Shown piece by piece: positions 41,324 through 49,578 of a stretch of 64,000 nt of DNA (the first letter of the stretch is position 1; each line of letters opens with the position of its first letter). Below the pieces are notes generated by a model. It did no database searches and was not told where the DNA came from. It was given only the letters and a program-made list of their open reading frames with translations. A program made the translations under genes and the position numbers. The DNA is from Sphingomonadaceae bacterium (lineage in GTDB: Bacteria; Pseudomonadota; Alphaproteobacteria; Sphingomonadales; Sphingomonadaceae). Location: the NCBI GenBank assembly GCA_947453945.1, contig CANGJB010000001.1, positions 1 through 64,000 on the forward strand. Direction: 5' to 3'.

Positions 41324-43210
41324 CTACTTCCCCACCTCGAACACCATCAGCGCGTTGCCGGGTGAGTGGCTGTACATGCCGTAGCCCGAGTTCACGAAGA
41401 CCTTGCCCTTCCACACCGCAGCGCCGGGGCCGCTCATCGAGCCGCCCTGGGCCGTCTGGCCGCCGATGGCGGGCATCGGCTGGGTGGTGTCGTACTGCCA
41501 CAGGATCGCGCCGCTATCGGCATCATAGGCGCGCATCATGCCATCGAGATGGCCGCCGAACACTACGCCGGGGATCGCCGTGACCGCTGCCGAAATGCCC
41601 GGATCGCAGAACTTGCGGCCGGCGCAGTTGTCTGCCGCGCGGGCCTGCCAGATTACGTTGCCAGTGGCGGCATCGAGCGCGTGGAGCCCGGCCCCGCGAA
41701 TGGCGGGATCATAGAGCCGCGCGTCGCCGGTATCGGCCATGTCGTTGATCGGCACGAATACGCGGTTACCTTCGGCGGCCATGCCGAAGTGGACACCGCC
41801 CTGCGTGCCGCCGTGGCCAAGCCGGGTCATCCACTTGACCTTGCCTGTTTCGGGATCGAGGCCCCAGGCCTGTCCCGATTTCTGGCCGATGACGAGCATC
41901 TGCCCGCCCTGCCCATTGTCTACCAGCAGCGGCGATGCGGCGACGTCGTAGTCAGGCCCGCCTTCCTTGGGGCATGAGCCGAGGCCCATCATGCAGCCCA
42001 CGTTCCACGCATCGCCGAGCGTAAGCTGGGTGTGCCAGACGCGCGCGCCGGTGCGGGCATCGACCGCAAAGACGGCGTCGGAGCCATCGTCCGCCGGCGT
42101 GGAATAGTTCTCCCCCGAACCGAAGAAGACGCGGTTTGTCGCAGCGTCATACGTCGGGCTGTTCCAGACCGGTGCGCCCGAGGGGCCGAGGATCTGGGTG
42201 CCGTCTGCGGTCTTGCCTTGCGGAACCGGCTGGCCTGCCGTGTAGGCGCGCCACTTTTCCGTGCCGGTCGCCGGATCGACCGCGACGACCGAGCCGCGGA
42301 AAGTGCAGCACGGATAAGCAGGGTTGCCGGCCTGAACGACTTCGAGCGAGGAGACGGGCACATAAAGCAGCCCGCCGCCCAGCGTTGGCGTGCCAGTGAT
42401 CGTGGCATCGGCGTGGTCGCTCATCTTGCTGGCCCAAAGCTCCTTGCCGGTCATGGCATCGAGCGCGTGGACCTTGCCGAGGAGGTCACCGAAATAGAGC
42501 CGCTTGGTGGCGGCGTCCGTCACGATGGCGGTGCGCACTTCGGCGCTGAGGCGGGTCGTCCACTTGGTGCAACCGGTGTCGGGATCGAAGGCGTATACGG
42601 TGCCGTCCTGGCTGCCCACGAACAGCGTGCCCCAGCCGATCGTCGGCTGCGAGCGGATATGGGTGGCCGCCGGATAGGCGAACGCCCATTTCAGCTTGAG
42701 CTTGGGGACGTCCGCCTTGGCGAGGCCGGCAATTGCGGCGGGCACGAAGCGGCGGTTGTCATGCCCCCAGCCGATATCGGCCGGCACATCGGTCATGTCG
42801 AATTTCGCCGCGGCACCCTTGCAGCGCGGCGGCGGGGCCGGGCGCTGGTAGGACGCATAAGGCGTGCGGGTGAGATATTCGGCGACCTGGATCTTTTCCG
42901 CCGCGCTGAGGCTGGCGGCCTGCTGGCGCATCACGCCGGCGGTCATCGCGCCCACGATCGCATCAGGCGCGAGCATGGCGAGGAACGCGGGTGAGGGCGC
43001 CTTGGGCACGCCGCCCAGATGGCACATTGCGCAGGCCTTCTCGAACACCGCGCGGCCCGGCGCGGTTGCGGGATCGATGGTGGGGCCGGAGCGCGAATTC
43101 ATGTCGTCGGTCGACTTGATCCGGGTCGGTGTCGCCGCATTGAGCCCTGCGGCAAGCGCCAGCGCGGCGAGCCCTGACAGCACCGCGATACGACCGGTTT
43201 TGAACAGCAT
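41324..43210 (-). CDS. PQQ-dependent dehydrogenase with N-terminal cytochrome c (polyvinyl-alcohol-dehydrogenase-like)
   Basis: 628 residues, periplasmic. Signal peptide, then a cytochrome c domain with 'CAMCH' at about 60-64, then a PQQ beta-propeller with repeated W-motifs ('VYAFDPDTGCTKWTTRL', 'VHALDAMTGKELWASKM', 'VVAVDPATGTEKWRAYT', 'AWGLDPETGKVKWMTRL'). A vicinal cysteine pair ('YPCCTF') fits the PQQ-stacking disulfide. The heme-first order is that of polyvinyl alcohol dehydrogenases, not of quinohemoprotein ethanol dehydrogenases. ATG 43210 chosen; the frame also opens at TTG 43228. It oxidises a secondary alcohol, substrate unknown, and is the last gene of a four-gene operon. Confidence 0.85.
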   Translation of the reverse strand: MLFKTGRIAVLSGLAALALAAGLNAATPTRIKSTDDMNSRSGPTIDPATAPGRAVFEKACAMCHLGGVPKAPSPAFLAMLAPDAIVGAMTAGVMRQQAASLSAAEKIQVAEYLTRTPYASYQRPAPPPRCKGAAAKFDMTDVPADIGWGHDNRRFVPAAIAGLAKADVPKLKLKWAFAYPAATHIRSQPTIGWGTLFVGSQDGTVYAFDPDTGCTKWTTRLSAEVRTAIVTDAATKRLYFGDLLGKVHALDAMTGKELWASKMSDHADATITGTPTLGGGLLYVPVSSLEVVQAGNPAYPCCTFRGSVVAVDPATGTEKWRAYTAGQPVPQGKTADGTQILGPSGAPVWNSPTYDAATNRVFFGSGENYSTPADDGSDAVFAVDARTGARVWHTQLTLGDAWNVGCMMGLGSCPKEGGPDYDVAASPLLVDNGQGGQMLVIGQKSGQAWGLDPETGKVKWMTRLGHGGTQGGVHFGMAAEGNRVFVPINDMADTGDARLYDPAIRGAGLHALDAATGNVIWQARAADNCAGRKFCDPGISAAVTAIPGVVFGGHLDGMMRAYDADSGAILWQYDTTQPMPAIGGQTAQGGSMSGPGAAVWKGKVFVNSGYGMYSHSPGNALMVFEVGK

Positions 43211-43224
43211 GGCGTGAGGCCTTT

Positions 43225-43521
43225 TCAATCGAGCGAACGGTAGAATGAAAGTTTCATGTCTTCTGCGAGGCAGGCCAGAACGGGCGGCACCAGCCGGTCA
43301 TGAAAATCGATGTGCATGTGCGTTTCGAACGCCGCATCGTCGCGGAACGTGGCAACGCACTCGAACAGGTCCGGGTCCTCTTCGGACTGAAACAGTTCAT
43401 AGACGAGCGCACCAGGTTCGTTCTCAAACACCAGCTTCTTGAGCTCGGTCTGTAGCGCGATCAGTTCGTCGCGCTTTTCGGGGCGGGTGCGCAGCTGCGC
43501 GATGAAGCTCTTTGCGGTCAT
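43225..43521 (-). CDS. ABM-domain putative quinol monooxygenase
   Basis: 98-residue ABM-fold protein: 'AKSFIAQLRTRPEKRDELIA', 'NEPGALVYELFQSEEDPDLF', 'FETHMHIDFHDRLVPP'. Family relatives include YgiN-like quinol monooxygenases. It lies 4 bases after the next ABM gene and 14 bases before the PQQ dehydrogenase. The pairing of two different ABM genes suggests a heteromer or two successive steps. Confidence 0.8.
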   Translation of the reverse strand: MTAKSFIAQLRTRPEKRDELIALQTELKKLVFENEPGALVYELFQSEEDPDLFECVATFRDDAAFETHMHIDFHDRLVPPVLACLAEDMKLSFYRSLD

Positions 43522-43525
43522 GGTT

Positions 43526-43828
43526 TCAGGCCTTGGTGGCGGATTCGAGATCGTAGAGCAGTTCGCGCGTATAAGAGCCGTCCATGCAGGCGATCATCCG
43601 CTCGATCAGCGATTTGTTGTGGTCGTATGCCCCATGGGCCTTGTCCGCTTCCTCATCGGTGAAGCGTTCGTAGACCGCGAACATGCCCGGTTCGGCAAGC
43701 CGGTAGAACTGATAGGATAGAGTGCCCGGTTCGCTGGGGGCAAGCGCTTCCATTGCTTTGGCAAGCTCGATGAATTCGGCTTCCTTGTCGGCGCGGATGC
43801 GAAAGCGGGAGAGGAAAGAGAAGGCCAT
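43526..43828 (-). CDS. ABM-domain protein (second)
   Basis: 100 residues with the same fold as the neighbour but only distantly similar: 'FLSRFRIRADKEAEFIELAK', 'SEPGTLSYQFYRLAEPGMFA', 'AHGAYDHNKSLIERMIAC'. The conserved 'EPGTL-Y-FYR' core of the ABM family is clear. ATG 43828 lies 21 bases after the SnoaL-like gene. Role: small oxygenase or isomerase in the same pathway (inference). Confidence 0.8.
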   Translation of the reverse strand: MAFSFLSRFRIRADKEAEFIELAKAMEALAPSEPGTLSYQFYRLAEPGMFAVYERFTDEEADKAHGAYDHNKSLIERMIACMDGSYTRELLYDLESATKA

Positions 43829-43849
43829 GGGTTCAAGGTCTTTCGTCGT

Positions 43850-44407
43850 TCAGGCAGGCGTGCGGTTGGCATAGGCGGTCCAGTCGGGCAGCCTTTCGGG
43901 GTAGTCGGCGGGTTTGGGCTCGGCATAGGCGTGGTTGCGGTCGGGGTGGCCGAGAATGCCGGGATAGGCTTCCACCGGCACGTAGTAGAGGAACCCGATC
44001 ACCCGCTCGGCGAACTTCCAGCCGGCAGCTGTCAGGCGGTAGCGATCATCATAGCGGATCGCAGCGACCATCATCTTGCCGTGGCGCATCAGTTCGGCGT
44101 GGCCGGCGACGCGCCCGGTGGCGTTTTCCGTATCCACGAAATCGATTTGGATATCGTGCATAACATGATGGCCCGGGCCGAGCACGGCGAAGCGGCCATC
44201 GAACTGGGCCATGATCGCATCAGGGCCTTGCGCAAACATAACGCCATCGTGCGAGCGCAGTACCGCATCATCGGCAAACAGCGTGCGCACCGAATCGACG
44301 CGACGATCGTCGATATCGAAGCTGTAGTGCGCAACAAGCTGGCGGATCTGCGATTCTGCTTCAAGCCGCGCGATGCGGGCCTCCAGATCGGCTCCCGGAT
44401 TGGGCAT
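43850..44407 (-). CDS. SnoaL-like domain protein
   Basis: 185 residues. After a short helix ('DLEARIARLEAESQIRQLVAH') comes a SnoaL_4-like core: 'YSFDIDDRRVDSVRTLFADD', 'GPDAIMAQFDGRFAVLGPGHH', 'GRVAGHAELMRHGKMMVAA', 'YRLTAAGWKFAERVI'. ATG 44407 has gggagag upstream; the frame to 44677 is mostly Pro/His/Arg shadow. It is the first gene of the operon SnoaL-ABM-ABM-PQQ dehydrogenase and has a copy of the island operator 73 bases upstream. Confidence 0.78.
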   Translation of the reverse strand: MPNPGADLEARIARLEAESQIRQLVAHYSFDIDDRRVDSVRTLFADDAVLRSHDGVMFAQGPDAIMAQFDGRFAVLGPGHHVMHDIQIDFVDTENATGRVAGHAELMRHGKMMVAAIRYDDRYRLTAAGWKFAERVIGFLYYVPVEAYPGILGHPDRNHAYAEPKPADYPERLPDWTAYANRTPA

Positions 44408-44479
44408 CCCCGTGCTTTCTCTCCCGCGGGCCGCTTTGTGCGGACCTGCTTTGTGCGCCATGATACCCGGCGCCTGCCT

Positions 44480-44497
44480 GAAAACAATCATGAATGT
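44480..44497 (-). promoter_or_regulatory. island operator copy C
   Basis: Minus-strand sequence ACATTCATGATTGTTTTC. It shares the invariant positions ACA......G..TG..T with five other sites. It faces the SnoaL-ABM-ABM-PQQ operon. Confidence 0.6.
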
Positions 44498-44657
44498 TTG
44501 GAGGCAGGATTTGTGATGTCTTTCGGGCGGGCATGGCCGGTGCCAGTGCTCTCGGCCCGTATGAAAGCGCCCACGCCACGTCGGGTCGCGAGGGCAGTGG
44601 TGGTGCGGGCGGTAGGGTGCGGGGCAGGCGCCAAGGCAATCACGCACTGCTAAAAAA

Positions 44658-44675
44658 ACATACATGTCTGCTTGC
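44658..44675 (+). promoter_or_regulatory. island operator copy A
   Basis: ACATACATGTCTGCTTGC, 68 bases before the TonB-dependent receptor start. It is 20 of 24 identical to copy B at 60889 when three flanking bases are counted on each side. Confidence 0.65.
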
Positions 44676-44743
44676 AAAATATGTCCCGGAGGCTATCGTT
44701 GGCGCCACACCGCACGCTAATGCGGGGCATGAGGAGTATGGGG

Positions 44744-47233
44744 ATGGCACTGAGGGACCTGCGCTGGTCGGCGGCATTTGGCGCAATGGCTGCGGCGATG
44801 ATGGCAACACCGGCATTTGCAAATGACGAACCGCAGGCGGCACAGCCTCAGGCGGGCACCGCACAGACAAGCGCTGAAGAAATGGCGAGTGACCGCCTGG
44901 GCGAGATCGTCGTTACCGCCACGCGGCGCAGTTCGAACCTGCAGCGTACGCCGGTTGCGGTTTCCGCGGTCGATGCCTCGCTGATCCGCCAGTCGAGCCC
45001 GCGCGACATCGGCGATCTCGCCGCGTTCGTGCCCAACTTCTCGGCCAGCACGATCACCAATTTCAACGCCGCTTCGTTCGCGATGCGCGGCGTCGGTCAG
45101 ACCTCGATCATCGTCTACTTCGAGCCGCCGGTTGCGGTGCTCGTGGACGACTTCGTGGTGCCTTCGGTTCAGACCCAGCTGCTCGACACGTTCGATGTGG
45201 CGCAGGTCGAAGTGCTGCGTGGCCCGCAGGGCACGCTGTTCGGCAAGAACACCACCGGCGGCGCTGTGACGGTCAAGACCAAGCGTCCGGAGCTCGGCAA
45301 GGTCGGTGTTGATGGCCGTTTCGAGTTCGGCTCGTTCAATTCGACCCGGTTCCAGATGGCGGCCAACGTGCCGATCTTTGCCAACATGGCGCTGCGCGTC
45401 GTAGGCGGTGCCGAGAAGTCGGACGGCTTCTACAAGAACGGTGCCTGCTACGGCCCGGTCGGTGGCCTGCCGACGAGCAACTTCTTCGGACAGTCGGGCT
45501 GCCTCGATGGCAAGTCCGCTGGCGGCAAGGATGTGATCAACCTGCGCGGCAAGCTGCTCTGGGAGCCCACGAGCCGCCTGAGCATTCTGGCGCAGGCTGA
45601 ATATCTGCGCGATCGTTCGCAGACGGTGCCCTCGGTCAACGAGAACTACCTCTACACTGGCCCGGGCGGCTTTGCGACTGACGGCCTTGGCACGATTGTC
45701 CGCCAGGAAAGCGTCGATCCGCTTGATCGTGCTGCGGTCACCTACCGCCAGGACGGCCTCATCAAGATGAAGGACGGCCAGCGGATTTCGGTCGACGGCT
45801 TCTACCTCAACGCCGACTACGAATTCGATTTCGGCAAGCTGACCTCGGTTACCGGCTGGCGCCGCCAACTCTCGCGCATTCCGAACTCCTATGCCGGCGC
45901 TGCGCCGATCGGGAAGGACGGCACGCCGCTTTCGTTCTTCGATGCAACGCGTGACGACAACCGCAAGACCTTCCAGCAGGAACTGCGCTTTGCCACCAAC
46001 ACCGGCACCGCGTTCGACATGGTTGCCGGTGCGTTCTACCAGCGCGAGACGGTCGATTTCTGCGTCGCGCAGATCCTCGGCTTCCTCGATCTGACCGCTG
46101 GGCCGCTGCCCTTCGGCAACTGGAACGACACGCCCTACATCCTTTGCAACGCGCAGCGCTCCAGTTCCAAGGCGGTCTTCGCTGAGGGTACCTACAAGAT
46201 CACGCCCGAACTCTCGCTGACCGGCGGCATGCGCTATACCTGGGAAGACAAGACCTGGTATGGCCGCAACCAGGCGTTCATTCCGCAGCTGGGCGGCGGC
46301 TTCGATCCCACGATCAAGGTCAACGAAGCGCTCGACGCGAGCGTGTTCAAGTTCCCGGCCAATGTCGTGACGGTGAACAACAAGTCGAACAAGCCGACCT
46401 GGCGCATGACGCTTGGCTATCAGGCGACGCCTGATATCTATGCCTACGTGAACTATTCGCGCGGCTTCAAGAGTGGCGGGTTCAACGACCAGATCGGCGG
46501 CTTCGCGGCCTTCGCAAACGATCTCAACGCGTTCCGCGAAGCAGCCCGTGCGACCCGTCCTGAAACAGCGGATTCGTTCGAGGCCGGTATCAAGACCGAG
46601 CTTCTCGATCACCGCCTGCGCTTCAACCTCACCGGGTTCTACGTGAAGTACAAGGATCTGCAGAAGCAGCTCAACGTGCCGATCGTGGTCAACGGCAATC
46701 CGAACCAGGTGACCGTGTTCGTCAACGCGGCCAGCGCCACGGTGAAGGGCATCGAGGCTGAAGCGACCGCGCGTCTGTTCAAGGGCTTCACCCTGCGCGG
46801 CGTGCTCGGCTACCAGGATGGGAAGTACGACAAGTACACCGCCCCGGGTGCCGGCTATGATCTGGCGACTGCTCCGCTCGACCGCGCGCCCAAGTGGCAG
46901 TGGACGATCGACGGTGCCTATGAAGTGCCGCTCGGTTCGGACTACAAGGTCATTGCCAACGCCTCGGCGGCATACACGGCCAAGAACCTCAACACGCAGG
47001 CGATCGATACGCCGCTGGGCAACACGTTCCTCAACGCACGCACGCTGGTGAACGCTTCGCTCACGATCTCGCAGATCGACGACAAGTACTACGTCAAGGC
47101 GATCGGCCGGAACCTGACCGACGCGCGCTACCGGATTGCCTCGCAGAACGTGGCGGGCCTGTGGCTCAACTCCAACTTTGGCGCGCCGCGCTACTTCGGC
47201 GTCGAAGTCGGCGTGAAGTTCCGTGGTCCCTGA
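44744..47233 (+). CDS. TonB-dependent outer-membrane receptor
   Basis: 829-residue receptor for active uptake of a large substrate. Signal peptide 'ALRDLRWSAAFGAMAAAMMATPAFA'-type at the N-terminus; TonB box 'GEIVVTATRR'; plug domain with 'VEVLRGPQGTLFGKNTTGGAV'; 22-strand barrel with 'YVNYSRGFKSGGF' and the terminal aromatic strand 'YFGVEVGVKFRGP'. I chose ATG 44744 because GAGGAG lies 7 bases upstream; the frame is open from 44672. Its place in the middle of the island and an operator copy just upstream make it the likely importer of the island's substrate. Confidence 0.93.
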   Translation: MALRDLRWSAAFGAMAAAMMATPAFANDEPQAAQPQAGTAQTSAEEMASDRLGEIVVTATRRSSNLQRTPVAVSAVDASLIRQSSPRDIGDLAAFVPNFSASTITNFNAASFAMRGVGQTSIIVYFEPPVAVLVDDFVVPSVQTQLLDTFDVAQVEVLRGPQGTLFGKNTTGGAVTVKTKRPELGKVGVDGRFEFGSFNSTRFQMAANVPIFANMALRVVGGAEKSDGFYKNGACYGPVGGLPTSNFFGQSGCLDGKSAGGKDVINLRGKLLWEPTSRLSILAQAEYLRDRSQTVPSVNENYLYTGPGGFATDGLGTIVRQESVDPLDRAAVTYRQDGLIKMKDGQRISVDGFYLNADYEFDFGKLTSVTGWRRQLSRIPNSYAGAAPIGKDGTPLSFFDATRDDNRKTFQQELRFATNTGTAFDMVAGAFYQRETVDFCVAQILGFLDLTAGPLPFGNWNDTPYILCNAQRSSSKAVFAEGTYKITPELSLTGGMRYTWEDKTWYGRNQAFIPQLGGGFDPTIKVNEALDASVFKFPANVVTVNNKSNKPTWRMTLGYQATPDIYAYVNYSRGFKSGGFNDQIGGFAAFANDLNAFREAARATRPETADSFEAGIKTELLDHRLRFNLTGFYVKYKDLQKQLNVPIVVNGNPNQVTVFVNAASATVKGIEAEATARLFKGFTLRGVLGYQDGKYDKYTAPGAGYDLATAPLDRAPKWQWTIDGAYEVPLGSDYKVIANASAAYTAKNLNTQAIDTPLGNTFLNARTLVNASLTISQIDDKYYVKAIGRNLTDARYRIASQNVAGLWLNSNFGAPRYFGVEVGVKFRGP

Positions 47234-47269
47234 TATGGGGCCACACGGCTACAGACATAACTGAAAGCC

Positions 47270-47309
47270 TGCGGGCTGCCGTGCGGGAAAAACCCCATGG
47301 CAGCCCGCA
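47270..47309 (+). promoter_or_regulatory. 11-bp hairpin between receptor and Rieske gene
   Basis: Arms tgcgggctgcc (47270-47280) and ggcagcccgca (47299-47309) with an 18-base loop, ending 19 bases before the Rieske start. No T-run, so it looks less like a simple terminator than like an mRNA processing or attenuation element. A weak operator-like ACAGACATAACTG is at 47251. Confidence 0.5.
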
Positions 47310-47328
47310 CTCATGATCGGGAACGACA

Positions 47329-48672
47329 ATGAACGCCTTGGATCTCTGGGATATTCACACCGGAAAGCGCCACACCTTCGATGCGCGCGCACCGCGCATC
47401 GACAACGGAACCGGGCGCCCCACGGCTGACCGCTATGTCGATCCCGGCTTTGCCGCCGAGGAATGGGACAAAGTCTTCGCAAAGAGCTGGCTGCTGGCCG
47501 GCCCGCTGTCGGACATTGCCGAACCCGGCGATTTCATGAAGTTCGATATCGGGCCTGAAAGCTTCATCGTGGTGCGCGATGACGATGGGTCCGTGCGCGC
47601 TCACTATAACGTGTGCCCGCATCGCGGCAGCCAGCTCGTCACCGCCGATCTCGGCTCAGTGGCGAAGTTTACCTGCCCGTTCCATTCTTGGCAGTTCGCG
47701 CTCGACGGCAAGAATGTTGCGGTCACCGATGCCGAAACGTTCCGGCCTGAAGTGCTGTGCCATGGCACCGATCTGTCGTCGGTCCGCTGCGAGGTTGCCG
47801 CGGGTTTCGCGTTTATCTCGATGGATCCGGACATAAAGCCGCTGGCCGAGTTTCTTGCGCCGATCCTGCCGCAGCTTGAGCTCTACGAGATCGACCAGAT
47901 GTACGTGGTCCAGCATCGCCGCTCGGACTGGGGATCGAACTGGAAGGGCGGGGTCGATGCCTTCGCCGAGATCTACCACCTCCATGCCGTGCACCCGCAG
48001 ACCCAGTGCCTGATGGACGACCGCACCCAGATCGACCTTTGGCCCGGCGGGCTCAGCCGCCAGTTCGTGCCGTTCGCGCAGCCCAGCCCGCGCTTTGCTG
48101 ATCAGGAAAGCGTGAACCCCGGCATCCAGATGATGCTGCGCGATGCAGGGATCGATCCCGAAACCTACGAAGGCACGGCGCGCGAGACCCGCTCGGCCGT
48201 GCAGGCGGCCAAGCGCCAGCGGTCTGATGAACTGGGCCTGCGCTATGAGCGGTTCAGCGACAGCCAGCTTTCTGACTCGGTGATCTATTCGGTGTTTCCG
48301 AACGTGCAGATCGGCTGCCACCCGGAGGCGGTATTCCTCCACCGCTTCATTCCGCACCCGACCGATCCGAACCAGTTCACTTACGATACCTGCATCCTCT
48401 ACCGCCATGTCGATGCGCCGGGGTATTCGGCGCCGGCTTGGATGGGGATGGGCGAGGAAGTCGATCTTTCCGGGCGCACGCGTCCGGATGTGATCCACAC
48501 CGCGCTGGGCGAACCGCCGTGCCTTGGCGAAGTGCTCGATCAGGATAGCGATCTGCTGCCGGTGGTCCAGAAGGGCGCGCGTTCGCGCGGGTTCAAGGGC
48601 CCGCTGTGGAGCGAGCAGGAAGGCCGCCTGCGGCACTTCCACGCCGAGCTTGACCGGAAGATGGGGGCCTGA
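47329..48672 (+). CDS. Rieske non-heme iron oxygenase, alpha subunit (first)
   Basis: 447 residues. Rieske [2Fe-2S] ligands 'CPHRG' (C96, H98) and 'CPFHSW' (C116, H119). The mononuclear iron site is 'AFAEIYHLHAVHP' (H217, H222). No beta subunit gene follows, so it is probably a homotrimeric (alpha3) oxygenase. It hydroxylates or dealkylates an aromatic or alicyclic ring. It lies downstream of the receptor on the same strand and may be co-transcribed with it across a hairpin-containing gap of 95 bases. Confidence 0.9.
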   Translation: MNALDLWDIHTGKRHTFDARAPRIDNGTGRPTADRYVDPGFAAEEWDKVFAKSWLLAGPLSDIAEPGDFMKFDIGPESFIVVRDDDGSVRAHYNVCPHRGSQLVTADLGSVAKFTCPFHSWQFALDGKNVAVTDAETFRPEVLCHGTDLSSVRCEVAAGFAFISMDPDIKPLAEFLAPILPQLELYEIDQMYVVQHRRSDWGSNWKGGVDAFAEIYHLHAVHPQTQCLMDDRTQIDLWPGGLSRQFVPFAQPSPRFADQESVNPGIQMMLRDAGIDPETYEGTARETRSAVQAAKRQRSDELGLRYERFSDSQLSDSVIYSVFPNVQIGCHPEAVFLHRFIPHPTDPNQFTYDTCILYRHVDAPGYSAPAWMGMGEEVDLSGRTRPDVIHTALGEPPCLGEVLDQDSDLLPVVQKGARSRGFKGPLWSEQEGRLRHFHAELDRKMGA

Positions 48673-48696
48673 GCGATCACGTTGATTTGTGCCGCA

Positions 48697-48765
48697 CTGG
48701 CTTCCCGCCTTCGCTGGAATGACGAAGTTTAGGTAATCGTCATTCCAGCGAAAGCGGGAAGCCAG
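48697..48765. repeat. paired REP-like palindrome (family 1, outward arms)
   Basis: Arms 48697-48724 (ctggcttcccgccttcgctg...) and 48738-48765 (cgtcattccagcgaaagcgg...). Sits between convergent Rieske and SDR genes. Confidence 0.82.
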
Positions 48766-48781
48766 TGCCGGGTAGGCACCC

Positions 48782-49543
48782 TCAGAACGGGCGGATGGTC
48801 AGCCCGTTGTCGATCACCAGTTCAGCACCGGTGATATAGCGGCTTTCGTCGCTGGCCAGGAACACGACCAGCGCGGCGACATCCTTGGGGTGACCGGCAG
48901 CGCCATGCGGCAGCACGCCATCTGGGATCTCGTTGGCCTGGCCGGGGCGGCCCTCGGCCTGCTGGACCATCGGCGTCTCGATCGCGCCCGGATGGACCGA
49001 GTTGCAGCGGATCTTGTAGCCTTTGACCTGCGCCATGACCGCGACTGACTTGGTCATCGAACGCACCGCGCCCTTGGCGGCGGAATAGGCGAAAAAGATC
49101 GGATAGCCGAGCAGCGCGCCGACTGAGGACATGTTGATGATCGAGCCGCCACCGCTCTTGTTCATCAGCGGAATCGCGTGTTTCATGCCCAGGAACACGC
49201 CGTCGATCATGACTGCGTTGACCCAGCGGAATTTTTCGAGAGCCGTGTCCTCCACATCGGCATTGAGCACGACGCCGGCGTTGTTGACCAGCACGTGCAG
49301 CCCGCCGAAGCGTTCCTCGGTCGCGGCATAGGCGGCGATCCACTGGGCTTCGTCGGCAACATCGAGTGCGAGCGCCATGGCATTATCGCCGATGCGATCC
49401 GCAACAGCCTGCGCAGCGGCGAGGTTGACGTCGGTGACGACGACCTTCGCGCCCTCGGCTGCCAGTGCCTCGCAATCCGCTGCGCCTAGTCCCGATCCGC
49501 CGCCGGTAACCAACGCCACCTTGCCTTCAAGCCGGCCCATCAT
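48782..49543 (-). CDS. SDR family oxidoreductase (classical)
   Basis: 253 residues. Cofactor motif 'TGGGSGLG', 'NNAGV', active site Ser in 'INMSSVGA' and 'YSAAK' (Tyr-x-x-x-Lys), all intact. Asp after the second strand ('VVVTDVNL') favours NAD(H). Two ATGs start the frame (49543, 49540); the ribosome site gggagag fits the second better. It probably oxidises a hydroxyl made by one of the oxygenases or a 3-hydroxyacyl-CoA. Second gene of an SDR pair. Confidence 0.87.
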   Translation of the reverse strand: MMGRLEGKVALVTGGGSGLGAADCEALAAEGAKVVVTDVNLAAAQAVADRIGDNAMALALDVADEAQWIAAYAATEERFGGLHVLVNNAGVVLNADVEDTALEKFRWVNAVMIDGVFLGMKHAIPLMNKSGGGSIINMSSVGALLGYPIFFAYSAAKGAVRSMTKSVAVMAQVKGYKIRCNSVHPGAIETPMVQQAEGRPGQANEIPDGVLPHGAAGHPKDVAALVVFLASDESRYITGAELVIDNGLTIRPF

Positions 49544-49578
49544 CGCTCTCCCGTTGTTGTTATGTGCGCGACCTCGGT

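Noticed and set aside
44717..46612. 631-codon open frame antisense to the TonB-dependent receptor
   Set aside because: Shadow frame with Arg/Glu/His bias; the receptor is intact on the plus strand.
47251..47268. ACAGACATAACTGAAAGC as a further operator copy
   Set aside because: Only the left half agrees; position 9 and the A/T flanks are missing.
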